A stretch of 64,000 nucleotides of DNA, taken from Inquilinus sp052078665. GTDB lineage: Bacteria; Pseudomonadota; Alphaproteobacteria; DSM-16000; Inquilinaceae. Of this stretch, positions 24,872 through 37,301 are shown piece by piece. Below the pieces are notes generated by a model. That model was not told the DNA's origin. It saw nothing but the letters and a program-made list of their open reading frames with translations, and did no database searches. The translations under genes were made by a program, and so were the position numbers. Location of the stretch: positions 140,072 through 204,071 of the forward strand of contig NZ_JBQJIK010000001.1 of the NCBI RefSeq assembly GCF_052078665.1. Direction: 5' to 3'. Numbering within the stretch: position 1 is the first letter of the stretch; each line of letters opens with the position of its first letter.

Positions 24872-25741
24872 ATGCCGCTCCTGACCGCCCTCGATCACCT
24901 CCTCGCCGACCGGATCGCCGCCGCGCTCGGCGTCCGGCCGGTGGCGGCCGAGCCGCTGCCGGGCGGGTCGACCGTCGCGGTGCTGCGGGTCGACCTCGCC
25001 GATGGCGGCCGGGTGGTGGCCAAGGCCGGGGCGGGGCCGCTGCTGCTCGAGGCCTGGATGCTGGGCGAGCTGGCCCGGCATTCCGCCCTGCCGCTGCCGG
25101 CCGTGCTGCACGCCGCCGAGGACCTGCTGCTGCTGGAGCATGTCGAGCACGAGCCCGGGCCGCCCTCGGCGTCGGCGCAGCTGCATGCCGCCGAACTGCT
25201 GGCGGCGCTGCACGGGCCGGCCTGGCCGCGCTTCGGCTACGGCCGCGACACCACCATCGGCAAGCTGCCGCAGCCGAACCCGCCGGCCGACCGCTGGGTG
25301 CCGTTCTTCCGCGACCACCGCCTGCTGCACATGGCCCGCGCCGGCCATGCCGAGGGCACGGTCGACGCCGATCTCCTGCGCCGACTGGAGGCGCTGGCCG
25401 CGCGGCTCGAGGAGCTGCTGTCGGAGCCGCGCCATCCGGCGCTGCTGCACGGCGACATCTGGACCGGCAACCTGCTGCACCGGGGCGGCCGAATCGCCGC
25501 ATTCATCGACCCCGCCATTTCCTGCGGCCATCCGGAGATGGAGCTGACCTACCCGACCCTGTTCGGCACCTTCGACGATATTTTTTTCCGCCGCTATGCC
25601 GAGCTGGCGCCGCTCGATCCCGACTTCTGGAACGACCGTCGGCCGATCTATCTGCTGTATCCGCTGCTGGTGCATGTGCGGTACTGGGACCCGGCCTATG
25701 CCGCGCCGATCCGCCGGATTCTCGACCGCTACGGCGCCTGA
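24872..25741 (+). CDS. Fructosamine kinase family phosphotransferase
   Basis: 289 aa. An aminoglycoside-phosphotransferase/FN3K fold: GGSTVAVLRVDLADGGRVVAK with the ATP-binding Lys, the catalytic loop LLHGDIWTGNLLH and the Mg-binding FIDPAISCGHPEMEL. The C-terminus carries IYLLYPLLVHVRYWD, typical of FN3K-like proteins. Such enzymes phosphorylate ketosamines on glycated proteins, triggering deglycation. Divergent from YcaO with 75 bp between starts; whether it belongs to that system is unclear. Confidence 0.85.
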   Translation: MPLLTALDHLLADRIAAALGVRPVAAEPLPGGSTVAVLRVDLADGGRVVAKAGAGPLLLEAWMLGELARHSALPLPAVLHAAEDLLLLEHVEHEPGPPSASAQLHAAELLAALHGPAWPRFGYGRDTTIGKLPQPNPPADRWVPFFRDHRLLHMARAGHAEGTVDADLLRRLEALAARLEELLSEPRHPALLHGDIWTGNLLHRGGRIAAFIDPAISCGHPEMELTYPTLFGTFDDIFFRRYAELAPLDPDFWNDRRPIYLLYPLLVHVRYWDPAYAAPIRRILDRYGA

Positions 25742-25930
25742 TCCATGGCCTAAGCCCCCGAAACGTCTTATGATTCATTGAGATTGTAACGGTCCATTTT
25801 CTTCGCCATAGTCGCGCCAATCCGACGTCGACGCGGAGCTTGAACAGAGAAACGCCCTCGGTTTAAACGGCGAGCGAACAGATGAGGACGACCATCCGCG
25901 GATGGTCTGTGGAGGCAATTCGGCGCGAGC

Positions 25931-26851
25931 ATGGAATATTTCCTGCAGCAGCTCATCAATGGGCTGACGCTGGGCGCGATCTACGGTCTGATCGCGATCG
26001 GCTATACGATGGTGTACGGCATCATCGGCATGATCAATTTCGCCCATGGCGAGATCTATATGATCGGCGCGTTCATCGCGGTGATCGGCTTCGTCGTGCT
26101 CGGCGCCTTCGGCGTGCCCGGCGTGTCGGTGGCCCTGGCCCTGGCGATCGTGCTGATCGTCAGTGTGGTGGTGACCGCGGCCTATGGCTGGACCGTCGAG
26201 CGATTGGCCTACCGGCCCCTGCGCGGCTCGACCCGGCTGGCGCCGCTGATCTCCGCGATCGGCATGTCGATCTTCCTGCAGAACTACGTCCAGCTGCTGC
26301 AGGGCGCCCGGCGCAAGCCGGTGCCGCCGCAGATCCCGGGCGGGTTCCAGCTGACCTCCGGCGGCGGCTTCGACGTCAGCCTGTCGTATCTGCAGATCAT
26401 CATCGTGCTGCTCACCCTCAGCCTGATGATCGGGCTGACATGGGTGATCAACCGCACCTCGCTCGGCCGGCAGCAGCGCGCCTGCGCCCAGGACCGCACC
26501 ATGGCGGCGCTGATCGGCGTCGATGTCGGCCGCACCATCTCGACGACCTTCGTCATCGGCGCGGCGCTGGCCGCGGTGGCCGGCGTGATGGTGACCCTCT
26601 ACTACGGCGTGATCGACTTCTACATCGGCTTCCTGGCCGGCATCAAAGCCTTCACCGCGGCGGTGCTGGGCGGCATCGGCTCGCTGCCGGGAGCGATGCT
26701 GGGCGGCATCCTGATCGGGCTGATCGAGGCCTTCTGGTCGGGCTACTTCTCGTCGGAGTACAAGGATGTCGCTGCCTTCACCATCCTGGTGCTGGTGCTG
26801 ATCTTCCGCCCGTCCGGCCTGCTCGGCCGCCCCGACATCGAGAAGGTCTGA
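25931..26851 (+). CDS. livH: Branched-chain amino acid ABC transporter permease LivH
   Basis: 306 aa with about eight TM helices. It contains the LivH stretches LINGLTLGAIYGLIAIGYTM (N-terminal), GMINFAHGEIYMIGAF and FTAAVLGGIGSLPGAMLGG. First gene of an operon livH-livM-livG-livF-DUF6867-livK. It forms the inner-membrane channel with LivM for leucine, isoleucine, valine or a related amino acid. The 189-bp region upstream is AT-richer than average and probably contains the promoter; a ggagg lies somewhat far (about 15 bp) before the ATG. Confidence 0.93.
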   Translation: MEYFLQQLINGLTLGAIYGLIAIGYTMVYGIIGMINFAHGEIYMIGAFIAVIGFVVLGAFGVPGVSVALALAIVLIVSVVVTAAYGWTVERLAYRPLRGSTRLAPLISAIGMSIFLQNYVQLLQGARRKPVPPQIPGGFQLTSGGGFDVSLSYLQIIIVLLTLSLMIGLTWVINRTSLGRQQRACAQDRTMAALIGVDVGRTISTTFVIGAALAAVAGVMVTLYYGVIDFYIGFLAGIKAFTAAVLGGIGSLPGAMLGGILIGLIEAFWSGYFSSEYKDVAAFTILVLVLIFRPSGLLGRPDIEKV

Positions 26852-26855
26852 CGCC

Positions 26856-28376
26856 ATGGCGACGATCGCGCAATCCGACGCGGCCGCCGGGCGCCGCCTC
26901 GACCTCGTGGCCATGGTGAAGGAGGCCGGGGTCGCCGGCCTGATCGCGCTGGTCCTCACCGCCCCGCTGGTCGGCATCCGCACGGTGGAGCAGAGCGGCG
27001 CGCTGGGCTATCAGACCGACTTCACCGCCGTCGCCATCGCCGTCGGGCTGGTCTTCCTCGGCCGCATCGGCATCATCCTGAACCGCGAGGGCGTGTCCCG
27101 GCCGGTGTTCTGGATCAGCCTGCTGTTCCTCGTCGTCTTCGCCCTGCCGCCGGTCTACCAATATCTGCGGCCGCTGATTTCCGATGCGCTGCCGCCGCTG
27201 CCGGTGCAGGATCTGCACTCGGTGCCGCTGCTGCTGATCGGGGCGTTCGGGGCGCTGTGGCTGCTGGTCCAGTCGATCCTGGTGCAGCGCCGCAACCGCG
27301 CCAGCCTGTCGCGGCAGGAGCGCGATCGGGCGATGGACCGGGTCGGCGCCCGGGTGCAGCGTCTCAGCGTCTATGTCGGACCGATCCTGGTGCTGCTGGC
27401 GGTGATCTTCCCGTTCACCGACCTCGCCACCCGCAGCACGCTGGGCGTCGCCATCATCGTGCTGACCTACATCATGCTCGGCTGGGGGCTGAACATCATC
27501 GTCGGCCTGGCCGGGCTGCTCGACCTCGGCTACGTCGCCTTCTATGCCGTCGGCGCCTATTCCTACGCGCTGCTGGCGACCACTTTCGGCTTCAGCTTCT
27601 GGCTCTGCCTGCCGCTGGCCGGGCTGCTGGCCGCCGGCTTCGGCGTGATCCTGGGCTATCCGGTGCTGCGGCTGCGCGGCGACTATTTCGCCATCGTCAC
27701 CCTCGGCTTCGGCGAGATCATCCGCATCATCCTGATCAACTGGGCGCCGGTCACCAACGGTCCGAACGGCATCAACAACATCCCACGGCCCAGCTTCTTC
27801 GGCTTCCCCTTCGACCGCAACCCGCCCGAGGGCGTCACCGCCTTCCACCAGCTGTTCGGCCTGGACTACGACCCGACGCAGCGCATCATCTTCCTCTACC
27901 TGCTGATCCTGGCCCTGGCTCTCTTGGTCAACTTCATCAGCGTGCGGCTGCGCCGGCTGCCGGTCGGCCGGGGCTGGGAGGCGATCCGCGAGGACGACAT
28001 CGCCTGCCAGTCGCTCGGCATCAACCGCACCAACCTGAAGCTGGCGGCCTTCGCCACCTCGGCGATGTGCGGCGGCTTCGCCGGCAGCTTCTTCGCCACC
28101 TACCAGGGCTTCATCAGCCCGGAGAGCTTCTCCTTCATCGAATCGGCGATCGTGCTGGCGATCGTGGTGCTCGGCGGCATGGGCAGCCAGCTCGGCATCG
28201 TCGTCGCCGCCTGCCTGATCATCGGCCTGCCGGAGGCGTTCCGCGGCCTCGACCTGTACCGCATGCTGGTGTTCGGCCTGTGCATGGTCGGCATCATGGT
28301 GTGGCGCCCGCGCGGCCTGCTGGCGCATCGCGACCCGACCATCCTGCTGCACGGCAAGAAGGGAGCCTCTTCGTGA
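26856..28376 (+). CDS. livM: Branched-chain amino acid ABC transporter permease LivM
   Basis: 506 aa, longer than LivM of about 320-430 aa because of an N-terminal extension with extra TM helices (about residues 25-180), as in alphaproteobacterial LivM. The core has GLNIIVGLAGLLDLGYVAFYAVGAY and a late GGMGSQLGIVVAACLIIGLPE. It starts 4 bp after livH ends. Its TGA overlaps the GTG start of livG, so translation is probably coupled. Confidence 0.93.
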   Translation: MATIAQSDAAAGRRLDLVAMVKEAGVAGLIALVLTAPLVGIRTVEQSGALGYQTDFTAVAIAVGLVFLGRIGIILNREGVSRPVFWISLLFLVVFALPPVYQYLRPLISDALPPLPVQDLHSVPLLLIGAFGALWLLVQSILVQRRNRASLSRQERDRAMDRVGARVQRLSVYVGPILVLLAVIFPFTDLATRSTLGVAIIVLTYIMLGWGLNIIVGLAGLLDLGYVAFYAVGAYSYALLATTFGFSFWLCLPLAGLLAAGFGVILGYPVLRLRGDYFAIVTLGFGEIIRIILINWAPVTNGPNGINNIPRPSFFGFPFDRNPPEGVTAFHQLFGLDYDPTQRIIFLYLLILALALLVNFISVRLRRLPVGRGWEAIREDDIACQSLGINRTNLKLAAFATSAMCGGFAGSFFATYQGFISPESFSFIESAIVLAIVVLGGMGSQLGIVVAACLIIGLPEAFRGLDLYRMLVFGLCMVGIMVWRPRGLLAHRDPTILLHGKKGASS

Positions 28377-29223
28377 CCGCCCTTCTGACCATCGAGCATG
28401 TCTCGATGCGCTTCGGCGGCCTCGTCGCCATCGACGACGCCACCTTCGACATCCGCGCCGGCGACATCACCGCCGTGATCGGGCCGAACGGCGCCGGCAA
28501 GACCACGCTGTTCAACTGCATCACCGGCTTCTACCGGCCGACCTCGGGGCGGATGACGCTGCGGGTCGACGGCAGCGAGTTCCTGCTGGAGCAGATCCCG
28601 GGCTACCGCATCGCCCAGCAGGCGCGGGTCGCCCGCACCTTCCAGAACATCCGGCTGTTCGCCGGGATGAGCGTGCTGGAGAACCTGATGGTGGCCCAGC
28701 ACAACAAGCTGATGAAGGCCTCGGCCTTCTCGATCGCCGGGCTGTTCGGTCTGCCCAGCTATCGGCGGGCGGAGCGCGAGGCGGTGGAGAAGGCGAAGTT
28801 CTGGCTCGACCGGGTCGGGCTGACCGCCCAGGCCGACGATTCCGCCGGCAGCCTGCCCTATGGCGGCCAGCGCCGGCTGGAGATCGCGCGGGCGATGTGC
28901 ATCGACCCGGTGATCCTGTGCCTGGACGAACCGGCCGCCGGCCTCAACCCGCGCGAATCGCAGGAGCTGAACGGGCTCCTGCGCGCCATCCGCGACGAGC
29001 ACGACACCAGCGTGCTGCTGATCGAGCACGACATGAGCGTCGTCATGCAGATATCCGACCACATCGTCGTGCTCGACCATGGCAAGAAGATCGCCGACGG
29101 CACGCCGGCCGAGATCCGCAGCGACGAGGCGGTGATCCGCGCCTATCTCGGCGAGCCGGAGGAGGATGATCTGCCGCCGGAAATCGCCGCCGATCTTGCC
29201 GCCGCGACCGGGGAGGCCCGGCC

Positions 29224-29227
<4 letters not shown>
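28373..29227 (+). CDS. livG: Branched-chain amino acid ABC transporter ATPase LivG
   Basis: 284 aa, GTG start overlapping the livM stop by 4 bp. Walker A GPNGAGKTTLFN, signature LPYGGQRRLEIARAM (the LivG variant), Walker B CLDEPAAGLNP and switch His in LIEHDMS. The C-terminus extends about 15 residues (EEDDLPPEIAADLAAATG) beyond the usual end. It powers the LivHM permease with LivF. Confidence 0.95.
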
Positions 29228-29937
<710 letters not shown>

Positions 29938-29947
29938 GGGGCGGGCG

Positions 29948-30301
29948 ATGGAACAGATCCTCGGAACCTCGGTCGGCGATTTCATCTTCGTCAGCCTGAT
30001 TTTGGGCGGCGGCGCCGGCCTGCTGACCGGGCAGGGCCAGGCCCAGGGCTGGGCGCCGATGCGCAAGGTGATCCCCTTCGTGGTGCTGCTCGCCTGTGCG
30101 ACCCGGTTCCTACATTACGCGCTGTTCGGCGGTACGCTCTTGTCGCCGACCGGCTTCGTCATCGATCTTGTCTGGATCGGCCTGTGCGCCACGGTCGCCT
30201 ACCGGATGACGCGGGCGGCGAAGATGGTGCGGCAGTATCCGTGGCTGTATGAGCGCGCCGGCCTGTTCGGCTGGCGCGAGCGGCCGCCGGCCGCACGGTA
30301 A
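29948..30301 (+). CDS. Small membrane protein of the DUF6867 type in the liv operon
   Basis: 117 aa with three hydrophobic segments (FIFVSLILGGGAGLLTG, VIPFVVLLACATRFLHYALF, FVIDLVWIGLCATVAYRM) and a cytoplasmic tail WLYERAGLFGWRERPP. Similar small proteins accompany liv operons in alphaproteobacteria; the function is not known. It lies between livF and the binding-protein gene, so it is probably co-expressed and may help assembly or control of the transporter (inference). Confidence 0.7.
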   Translation: MEQILGTSVGDFIFVSLILGGGAGLLTGQGQAQGWAPMRKVIPFVVLLACATRFLHYALFGGTLLSPTGFVIDLVWIGLCATVAYRMTRAAKMVRQYPWLYERAGLFGWRERPPAAR

Positions 30302-30381
30302 GACGCCGGTCCTTTCGGATCGGCGGGAAGCAAAGACCGGCGGGGTCGTCCCGCCGGGCGATGAACTGGGAGAGCGATCTG

Positions 30382-31518
30382 ATGACGAGATTCAACCGAG
30401 TGCTCCTGGCCGGCGTAGCCCTGGCCGCAATGGCGTCGGCCCCGGCCTGGGCCGAGGTGAAGATCGGTCTCGGCGCGCCGCTGACCGGCCCGAACGCCGC
30501 CTTCGGCGAGCAGCTGAAGCGCGGCACCGACGCCGCGGTGAAGGCCATCAACGACGCTGGCGGCATCAACGGCGAGAAGATCAGCGTGGTCTATGGCGAC
30601 GATGCCTCCGACCCGCGCCAGGGCGTCGCCGCCGCGAACGAGTTGGTGGGGCAGGGCGTGGTGGCGGTGATCGGCCACTACAACTCCTCGGTCTCGATCC
30701 CGGCCTCCGCGATCTATGCCGAGGAAGGCATCGTCCAGATCACCCCGGCCTCGACCAACCCGCAGCTGACCGAGCAGGGGCAGAAGACCACCTTCCGCAC
30801 CTGCGGCCGCGACGACCAGCAGGGCGACGTCGCCGGCGCCTTCATCGCCGAGAAGTTCAAGGGCCGCAACGTCGCCATCCTCCAGGACCAGACCACCTAC
30901 GGCAAGGGCCTGGCCGACGCCACCAAATCGGCGATGAACAAGGCCGGCCTGACCGAGGTGCTGTATGAGGGCATCACCGTCGGTGAGCGCGACTTCTCGG
31001 CCGTCGTCTCGAAGATGAAGCAGGCCAAGATCGACCTGATCTATTTCGGCGGCCTGCACAACGAGGCCGGGCTGATCGTGCGCCAGGCGCGCGAGCAGGG
31101 GCTGAACGCCCAGTTCATTTCCGGCGACGGCATCGTCACCCAGGAGTTCTGGGGCATCACCGGCGAAGCCGGTGCGGGCGTGCTGATGACCTTCCCGGCC
31201 GACCAGCGCAGCAATCCGGGCGCCAAGGCGGTGGTGGACAAGTTCCGGGCCGACAAGTACGAGCCCGAGGGCTACACCCTCCTCACCTATGCCGCGGTCC
31301 AGGCCTGGGCCGAGGCGGCGACCAAGGCCAAGAGCCTGGAGGGACCGAAGGTGGCCGAGGCGCTGCATGACGGCAGCAAGTACAGCACCGTGATCGGAGA
31401 TCTGTCCTTTGACGCCAAGGGCGATCTGACCAAGTCGGACTACGTCTTCTACATCTGGAACAGCGGCACCTACGCTGAAGCCACCCAGGGCGAGCTGGCC
31501 AAGGTCGGCGCCAAGTAA
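30382..31518 (+). CDS. livK: Branched-chain amino acid ABC transporter substrate-binding protein
   Basis: 378 aa from the ATG at 30382 (ggagag upstream). Sec signal peptide with AMASAPAWA cleavage before EVKIG. The mature protein has the Peripla_BP_6 features KIGLGAPLTGPNAAFGEQLKRG, IGHYNSSVSIPASAIYAEEG and VAILQDQTTYGKGLADA. It captures a branched-chain or related amino acid in the periplasm. Last gene of the liv operon, followed by a strong terminator. Confidence 0.93.
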   Translation: MTRFNRVLLAGVALAAMASAPAWAEVKIGLGAPLTGPNAAFGEQLKRGTDAAVKAINDAGGINGEKISVVYGDDASDPRQGVAAANELVGQGVVAVIGHYNSSVSIPASAIYAEEGIVQITPASTNPQLTEQGQKTTFRTCGRDDQQGDVAGAFIAEKFKGRNVAILQDQTTYGKGLADATKSAMNKAGLTEVLYEGITVGERDFSAVVSKMKQAKIDLIYFGGLHNEAGLIVRQAREQGLNAQFISGDGIVTQEFWGITGEAGAGVLMTFPADQRSNPGAKAVVDKFRADKYEPEGYTLLTYAAVQAWAEAATKAKSLEGPKVAEALHDGSKYSTVIGDLSFDAKGDLTKSDYVFYIWNSGTYAEATQGELAKVGAK

Positions 31519-31561
31519 CACCAAAGGCCAGTGGCGGACGCCACCGGCCATGGACATTGTC

Positions 31562-31593
31562 GACCCGGCGGAGAACCCCGCCGGGTCTTTTTT
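31562..31593 (+). terminator. Rho-independent terminator of the liv operon
   Basis: 10-bp perfect stem gacccggcgg/ccgccgggtc (31562-31571 and 31578-31587) with a 6-nt loop, followed by six T. It lies 43 bp after the livK stop. Confidence 0.93.
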
Positions 31594-31668
31594 GTCATAT
31601 GATTGATCGCGGGGCCGATCCGTGGTGTAACAGACGGTCTATATCGCAGTGCAGCATGGGGGTCAGCG

Positions 31669-34149
<2,481 letters not shown>

Positions 34150-34181
34150 GGGCGTCGGGACACAGTCGAAAAGGTTAACCC

Positions 34182-34214
34182 GTCATGGCGAGCCCCGAAG
34201 GGGCGTGGCCATCC
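34182..34214. repeat. REP-like hairpin adjacent to the IS element
   Basis: cgtcatggcgagccccgaa followed by ggggcgtggccatccat forms a hairpin (atggc.../...gccat with an inner cccc-gaa-gggg). This pattern resembles repetitive extragenic palindromes common in alphaproteobacteria. It ends within a few bases of the left end of the IS1111-type element. It may also work as a terminator for glgP, though there is no T-run. Confidence 0.6.
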
Positions 34215-34231
34215 ATATGTGGACGGCCCCC

Positions 34232-34506
34232 TGCCTGCAAGGCATTCGGTCAGGGTTCTGGGTTCGGATCGCTTGCATCCATATGTCCGGCCTGTTGGGT
34301 GCGATCGCACTTGATCGCTGGCCAAGATGATATCCGCGTCGGGAGACCCGCACAGAGGTGAGACGTCGAAGCGCCACTGGATGGCACGGAGTGTCTCCCG
34401 TCTTGGATCGATCGATCCCATCATCTGTTCGTCTGCTTGCAAGTTCCGGCCTCGGCGGGGTCGTGGAGCGTCCCGGGAGGGTCGCGCCGTGGGTCCCGCA
34501 GAGCTC
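34232..34506 (-). ncRNA. Predicted bridge-RNA region of the IS1111-type element
   Basis: This 275-bp non-coding stretch lies between the transposase stop and the left inverted repeat. IS110-family recombinases use a structured non-coding (bridge) RNA encoded in the non-coding end of the element, on the 3' side of the transposase in the IS1111 group. The position fits; I have not folded the RNA, and its ends and strand are inferred from family knowledge. Confidence 0.4.
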
Positions 34507-35553
34507 TCAGTGGGTGGTGGGTGCGGCGGCGAGACGGCCTGGGTCGTAGCGCTCGCCTGTGACCATCAGCTTCCAGGCGATGCGGGCGACCTTGTTGGCG
34601 AGCGCCACGGCGGCGAGCTTGGGCGGCTTGCGGGCGAGGAGCGCGAGCAGCCAGGGCGGCGCCGAGCGGCTGGTGCCGCGGCGGACCTGCCGGATCACCG
34701 AGGTGGCGCCGACCACGAGCACGCTGCGCAGGGTTTCGTCGCCGGCGCGGGTGATCACCCCCAGCCGCTGCTTGCCGGCGGTGGTGTGGTTCTTCGGCGT
34801 GAGGCCGATCCAGGCGGCGAAGTCGCGGCCGGAGCGGAAGCGTTGCGGATCGGGCGCCTTCAGCACCAGGAAGCAAGCACCGATCGGCCCGATGCTCGGG
34901 ATCTGAGCCAAGCGGCGACTGAGCTCGTCCTGGCGATGCCAGGCCATCAGCTTGGCCTCGATCGCCTCGATCCGCGCCTCGAGCCGGGCATGCTCCTCGG
35001 CCAGCTCGGCGAACAGGGCCCGCGCCGGCTCCGGCACCGCCGCCTCGCCCTCGATCCGCCGCAACAGCGCCGCGATCTTGGCCGGGCCCTTGGCGGCGAC
35101 CAGCCCGAACTCGGCGGCATAGCCGCGGATCGTGTTGATCAGCTGGGTCCGCTGGCGCACCAGCCGGTCGCGCAGCCCGGCCAGCATCAGCGCCGCCTGG
35201 GCCTCCGCGCTCTTCACCGGCACCAGACGCCGCTGCAGATGCGGTCGGCTCATCGCCTCGCAGATCGCTTGGGCATCCGCCGCGTCGTGCTTGCCGCGCA
35301 GCACATAGGGCTTCACGTATTGCGGCGGGATCAGCTCCACCCGATGGCCCAGCTTCTGCAGCTCCCGGGCCCAGTAATGCGACCCGCCGCAGGCTTCCAT
35401 CCCCACCCGGCACGGCGGCAGCTTGGCGAAGAATGCCAGCACATCCTGCCGACGCAGCTTCTTCCGCAGCACCACACCCTCCTCGGCATCCACCCCGTGC
35501 AGCTGGAAAACACTCTTCGACGTATCCATCCCAATGCGCGTAATCTCGGTCAC
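34507..35553 (-). CDS. IS110 family transposase (IS1111 group)
   Basis: 348 aa from a GTG at 35553 with aaggagg upstream. The N-terminal DEDD RuvC-like domain shows Asp in GMDTSKSVFQLHGVD, Glu in VGMEACGGSHYW, and two Asp in KHDAADAQAI. The C-terminal transposase domain has IPSIGPIGACFLV and the serine-recombinase-like FAAWIGLTPKNHTTAGKQ, GDETLRSVLVVGA. The frame stays open upstream through the right inverted repeat, which is not expected to be translated. Apparently intact. Confidence 0.92.
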   Translation of the reverse strand: MTEITRIGMDTSKSVFQLHGVDAEEGVVLRKKLRRQDVLAFFAKLPPCRVGMEACGGSHYWARELQKLGHRVELIPPQYVKPYVLRGKHDAADAQAICEAMSRPHLQRRLVPVKSAEAQAALMLAGLRDRLVRQRTQLINTIRGYAAEFGLVAAKGPAKIAALLRRIEGEAAVPEPARALFAELAEEHARLEARIEAIEAKLMAWHRQDELSRRLAQIPSIGPIGACFLVLKAPDPQRFRSGRDFAAWIGLTPKNHTTAGKQRLGVITRAGDETLRSVLVVGATSVIRQVRRGTSRSAPPWLLALLARKPPKLAAVALANKVARIAWKLMVTGERYDPGRLAAAPTTH

Positions 35554-35716
35554 GGACGGCCTCCTTCGATGAGATTTCGACAGCCTCATCCTGGCACACT
35601 GATGCCGTTCGGGGGCCGTCCACCACATCAGTGGTCTCGGCCCCTTCCATCTTTAGATTATGATAATCATATAAAGGCGGCCGCCTTCGTCCCGCGGCTT
35701 GATCCTTGAGGACATC

Positions 35717-36412
35717 ATGGTCTCCGATCTGCTCGCCGCCATCGGCCTCACGGCCGGTGCGGCGATCCTGGTGGCCGGGCTGTCGATCGCCATTCCCGCC
35801 GGGTCCGCCGGCCGCGTCCTGGCCGCGACCGTGCTGGCGGGCTGGTTCGCGCTGATCGCCGGGCTCGGCGCCGCCGGGCTGTTCGACGACGTCCGCGGCC
35901 TCGGCCCGCCGGCGCTCGGCCTGGCCGTGCTGCTGCCGGTCGCGATCCTGGCCCTGGGCCGCGCCCGGCCGGGCCTGCTGCAACGGGCCTGGCGCGGCAT
36001 CCCGCTGCCGGTGCTGATCGGCCTTCACGCCACTCGGGTGGCGGGGATCGTCATGGTGCTCTGGCACGAGGCCGGCCGCTTGCCGGCGCCGTTCGGCCCG
36101 ATCGCGGGCTGGGGCGACGTGCTGGTCGCCCTGGCGGCGATCCCGGTCGCGCTGATGGTCAAGGCCGGCACGCCCGGCTGGCGCCCGGTCGCCCTCGGGT
36201 GGAACGCGCTCGGGCTGCTCGACCTCGTCGTCGCCATCGGCCTCGGCCTGACCTCGGCGCCGGGGTCTCCGCTGCGGCTCTTCTTCGGCGAGCCCGGGAC
36301 GGGGCTGATGAACAACCTGCCGCTGCTGCTGATCCCGGCCTATCTGGTGCCGCTGCTGATCGTCACCCATCTCGCCGTGTTCGCGCGGCTGCGGGTGCGC
36401 CTCAGCCCTTGA
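35717..36412 (+). CDS. Multi-pass membrane protein of unknown function
   Basis: 231 aa from the ATG at 35717 (gagga five bases upstream); a TTG at 35699 is an alternative. About seven hydrophobic helices fill most of the sequence (LLAAIGLTAGAAILVAGLSI, VLAATVLAGWFALIAGLGAAG, IPVALMVKAG, LLLIPAYLVPLLIVTHLAVFA). No recognisable catalytic motif. Its 3' end overlaps the convergent permease gene by 11 bp. The AT-rich stretch gattatgataatcatataaa at 35655-35674 probably supplies its promoter. Confidence 0.65.
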   Translation: MVSDLLAAIGLTAGAAILVAGLSIAIPAGSAGRVLAATVLAGWFALIAGLGAAGLFDDVRGLGPPALGLAVLLPVAILALGRARPGLLQRAWRGIPLPVLIGLHATRVAGIVMVLWHEAGRLPAPFGPIAGWGDVLVALAAIPVALMVKAGTPGWRPVALGWNALGLLDLVVAIGLGLTSAPGSPLRLFFGEPGTGLMNNLPLLLIPAYLVPLLIVTHLAVFARLRVRLSP

Positions 36413-37301
36413 CCGCTCCCAGCGTCAGGCCGCGCACGATGTAGCGCTGGGCGAACAGCGCCAGCAGCACCGGCGGGATCATCGCGATCAGCGCCCGGGT
36501 CGCCATGAACCAGAACTGCACGCCGCGGGTGTCGACCGCGCCGGCCATGTGGGCAGGCATCATCTTGGTCTCGGTGATGCCGAGCGACGAGGAGAACAGG
36601 AACTCGTTCCAGGCGAAGGCGAAGATGATCATCGCGGTGGCCGCCACCGCCGGCGCCGCCAGGGGCAGGGCGACACGCAGGAAGGCCTGCCAATGTGACG
36701 CGCCGTCGACCAGCGCCGCCTCCTCCAGTTCGACCGGCAGGTCGAGGAAGGTCTGGCGCAGGATGACGACGACGAAGGGCAGGATGAAGGTGGCGTTGCA
36801 CAGGATCAGCGCGGTCTTGCTGTCCAGCATGTCGAGCGACCGGAACACGATGTAGAAGGGCAGCAGCGTCGCCACCGGCGGCAGCACGCGCTGCGACAGG
36901 AACCAGATGGTGATGTCGCTGTTGCTCCAGAATCGGAACCGGGCCAGCGCATAGGCCGCCGGCAGGCCGAGGGCGAGGGCCAGGACGACGGCGCTGAGCG
37001 AGACGATCAGGCTGGTCTGCAGCGCGCGCCAGCCCTCCGGCGTGCTCAGCTCCACCGCGAAGTTCTTCAGGGTCGGCTGGAAGTCGAGCCAGGGGATGCC
37101 GAGCCCGGCCACGGTGAAGGTGTCGGCCGGGTTGCGCAGCGCGGTCGAGATCGCCCAGTACAGCGGGAAGAAGAACAGGACCGTGGCCGCGATCGCGACC
37201 AGCGACCACAGCGAATCGGCCATGCTGCTGCGGCGGCCCAGCGGCTTGACCCGGTCGACCGGGGCTTCGTGGACCGGCGCGGCGGCGTCAGGCGTAGACA
37301 T
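36402..37301 (-). CDS. Sugar ABC transporter permease (MalG-like), second system
   Basis: 299 aa with six TM helices; EAA loop EEAALVDGASHWQAFLRVALP, then FAFAWNEFLFSSSLG; C-terminal RYIVRGLTLGAVKG. Overlaps the upstream permease by 14 bp. Third gene of a leftward SBP-permease-permease operon that has no ATPase or enzyme gene. Confidence 0.92.
   Translation of the reverse strand: MSTPDAAAPVHEAPVDRVKPLGRRSSMADSLWSLVAIAATVLFFFPLYWAISTALRNPADTFTVAGLGIPWLDFQPTLKNFAVELSTPEGWRALQTSLIVSLSAVVLALALGLPAAYALARFRFWSNSDITIWFLSQRVLPPVATLLPFYIVFRSLDMLDSKTALILCNATFILPFVVVILRQTFLDLPVELEEAALVDGASHWQAFLRVALPLAAPAVAATAMIIFAFAWNEFLFSSSLGITETKMMPAHMAGAVDTRGVQFWFMATRALIAMIPPVLLALFAQRYIVRGLTLGAVKG

Larger units (their letters stand above)
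34219..35623 (-). mobile_element. IS110 family element, IS1111 group
   Basis: A 13-bp inverted repeat, gtggacggccccc at 34219-34231 and its reverse complement at 35611-35623, brackets an IS110-type transposase gene. The repeats are subterminal in IS1111-group elements, so the true ends are probably a few bases further out. The longer non-coding stretch (275 bp) is on the 3' side of the transposase and the shorter (about 57 bp) on the 5' side, the IS1111 layout. It separates glgP from a membrane protein gene; no gene is visibly broken. Confidence 0.85.

Noticed and set aside
24838..25675. N-terminal extension of the YcaO frame to the right of 24838
   Set aside because: The frame is open but the translation is low-complexity and antisense to the fructosamine-kinase-like gene.
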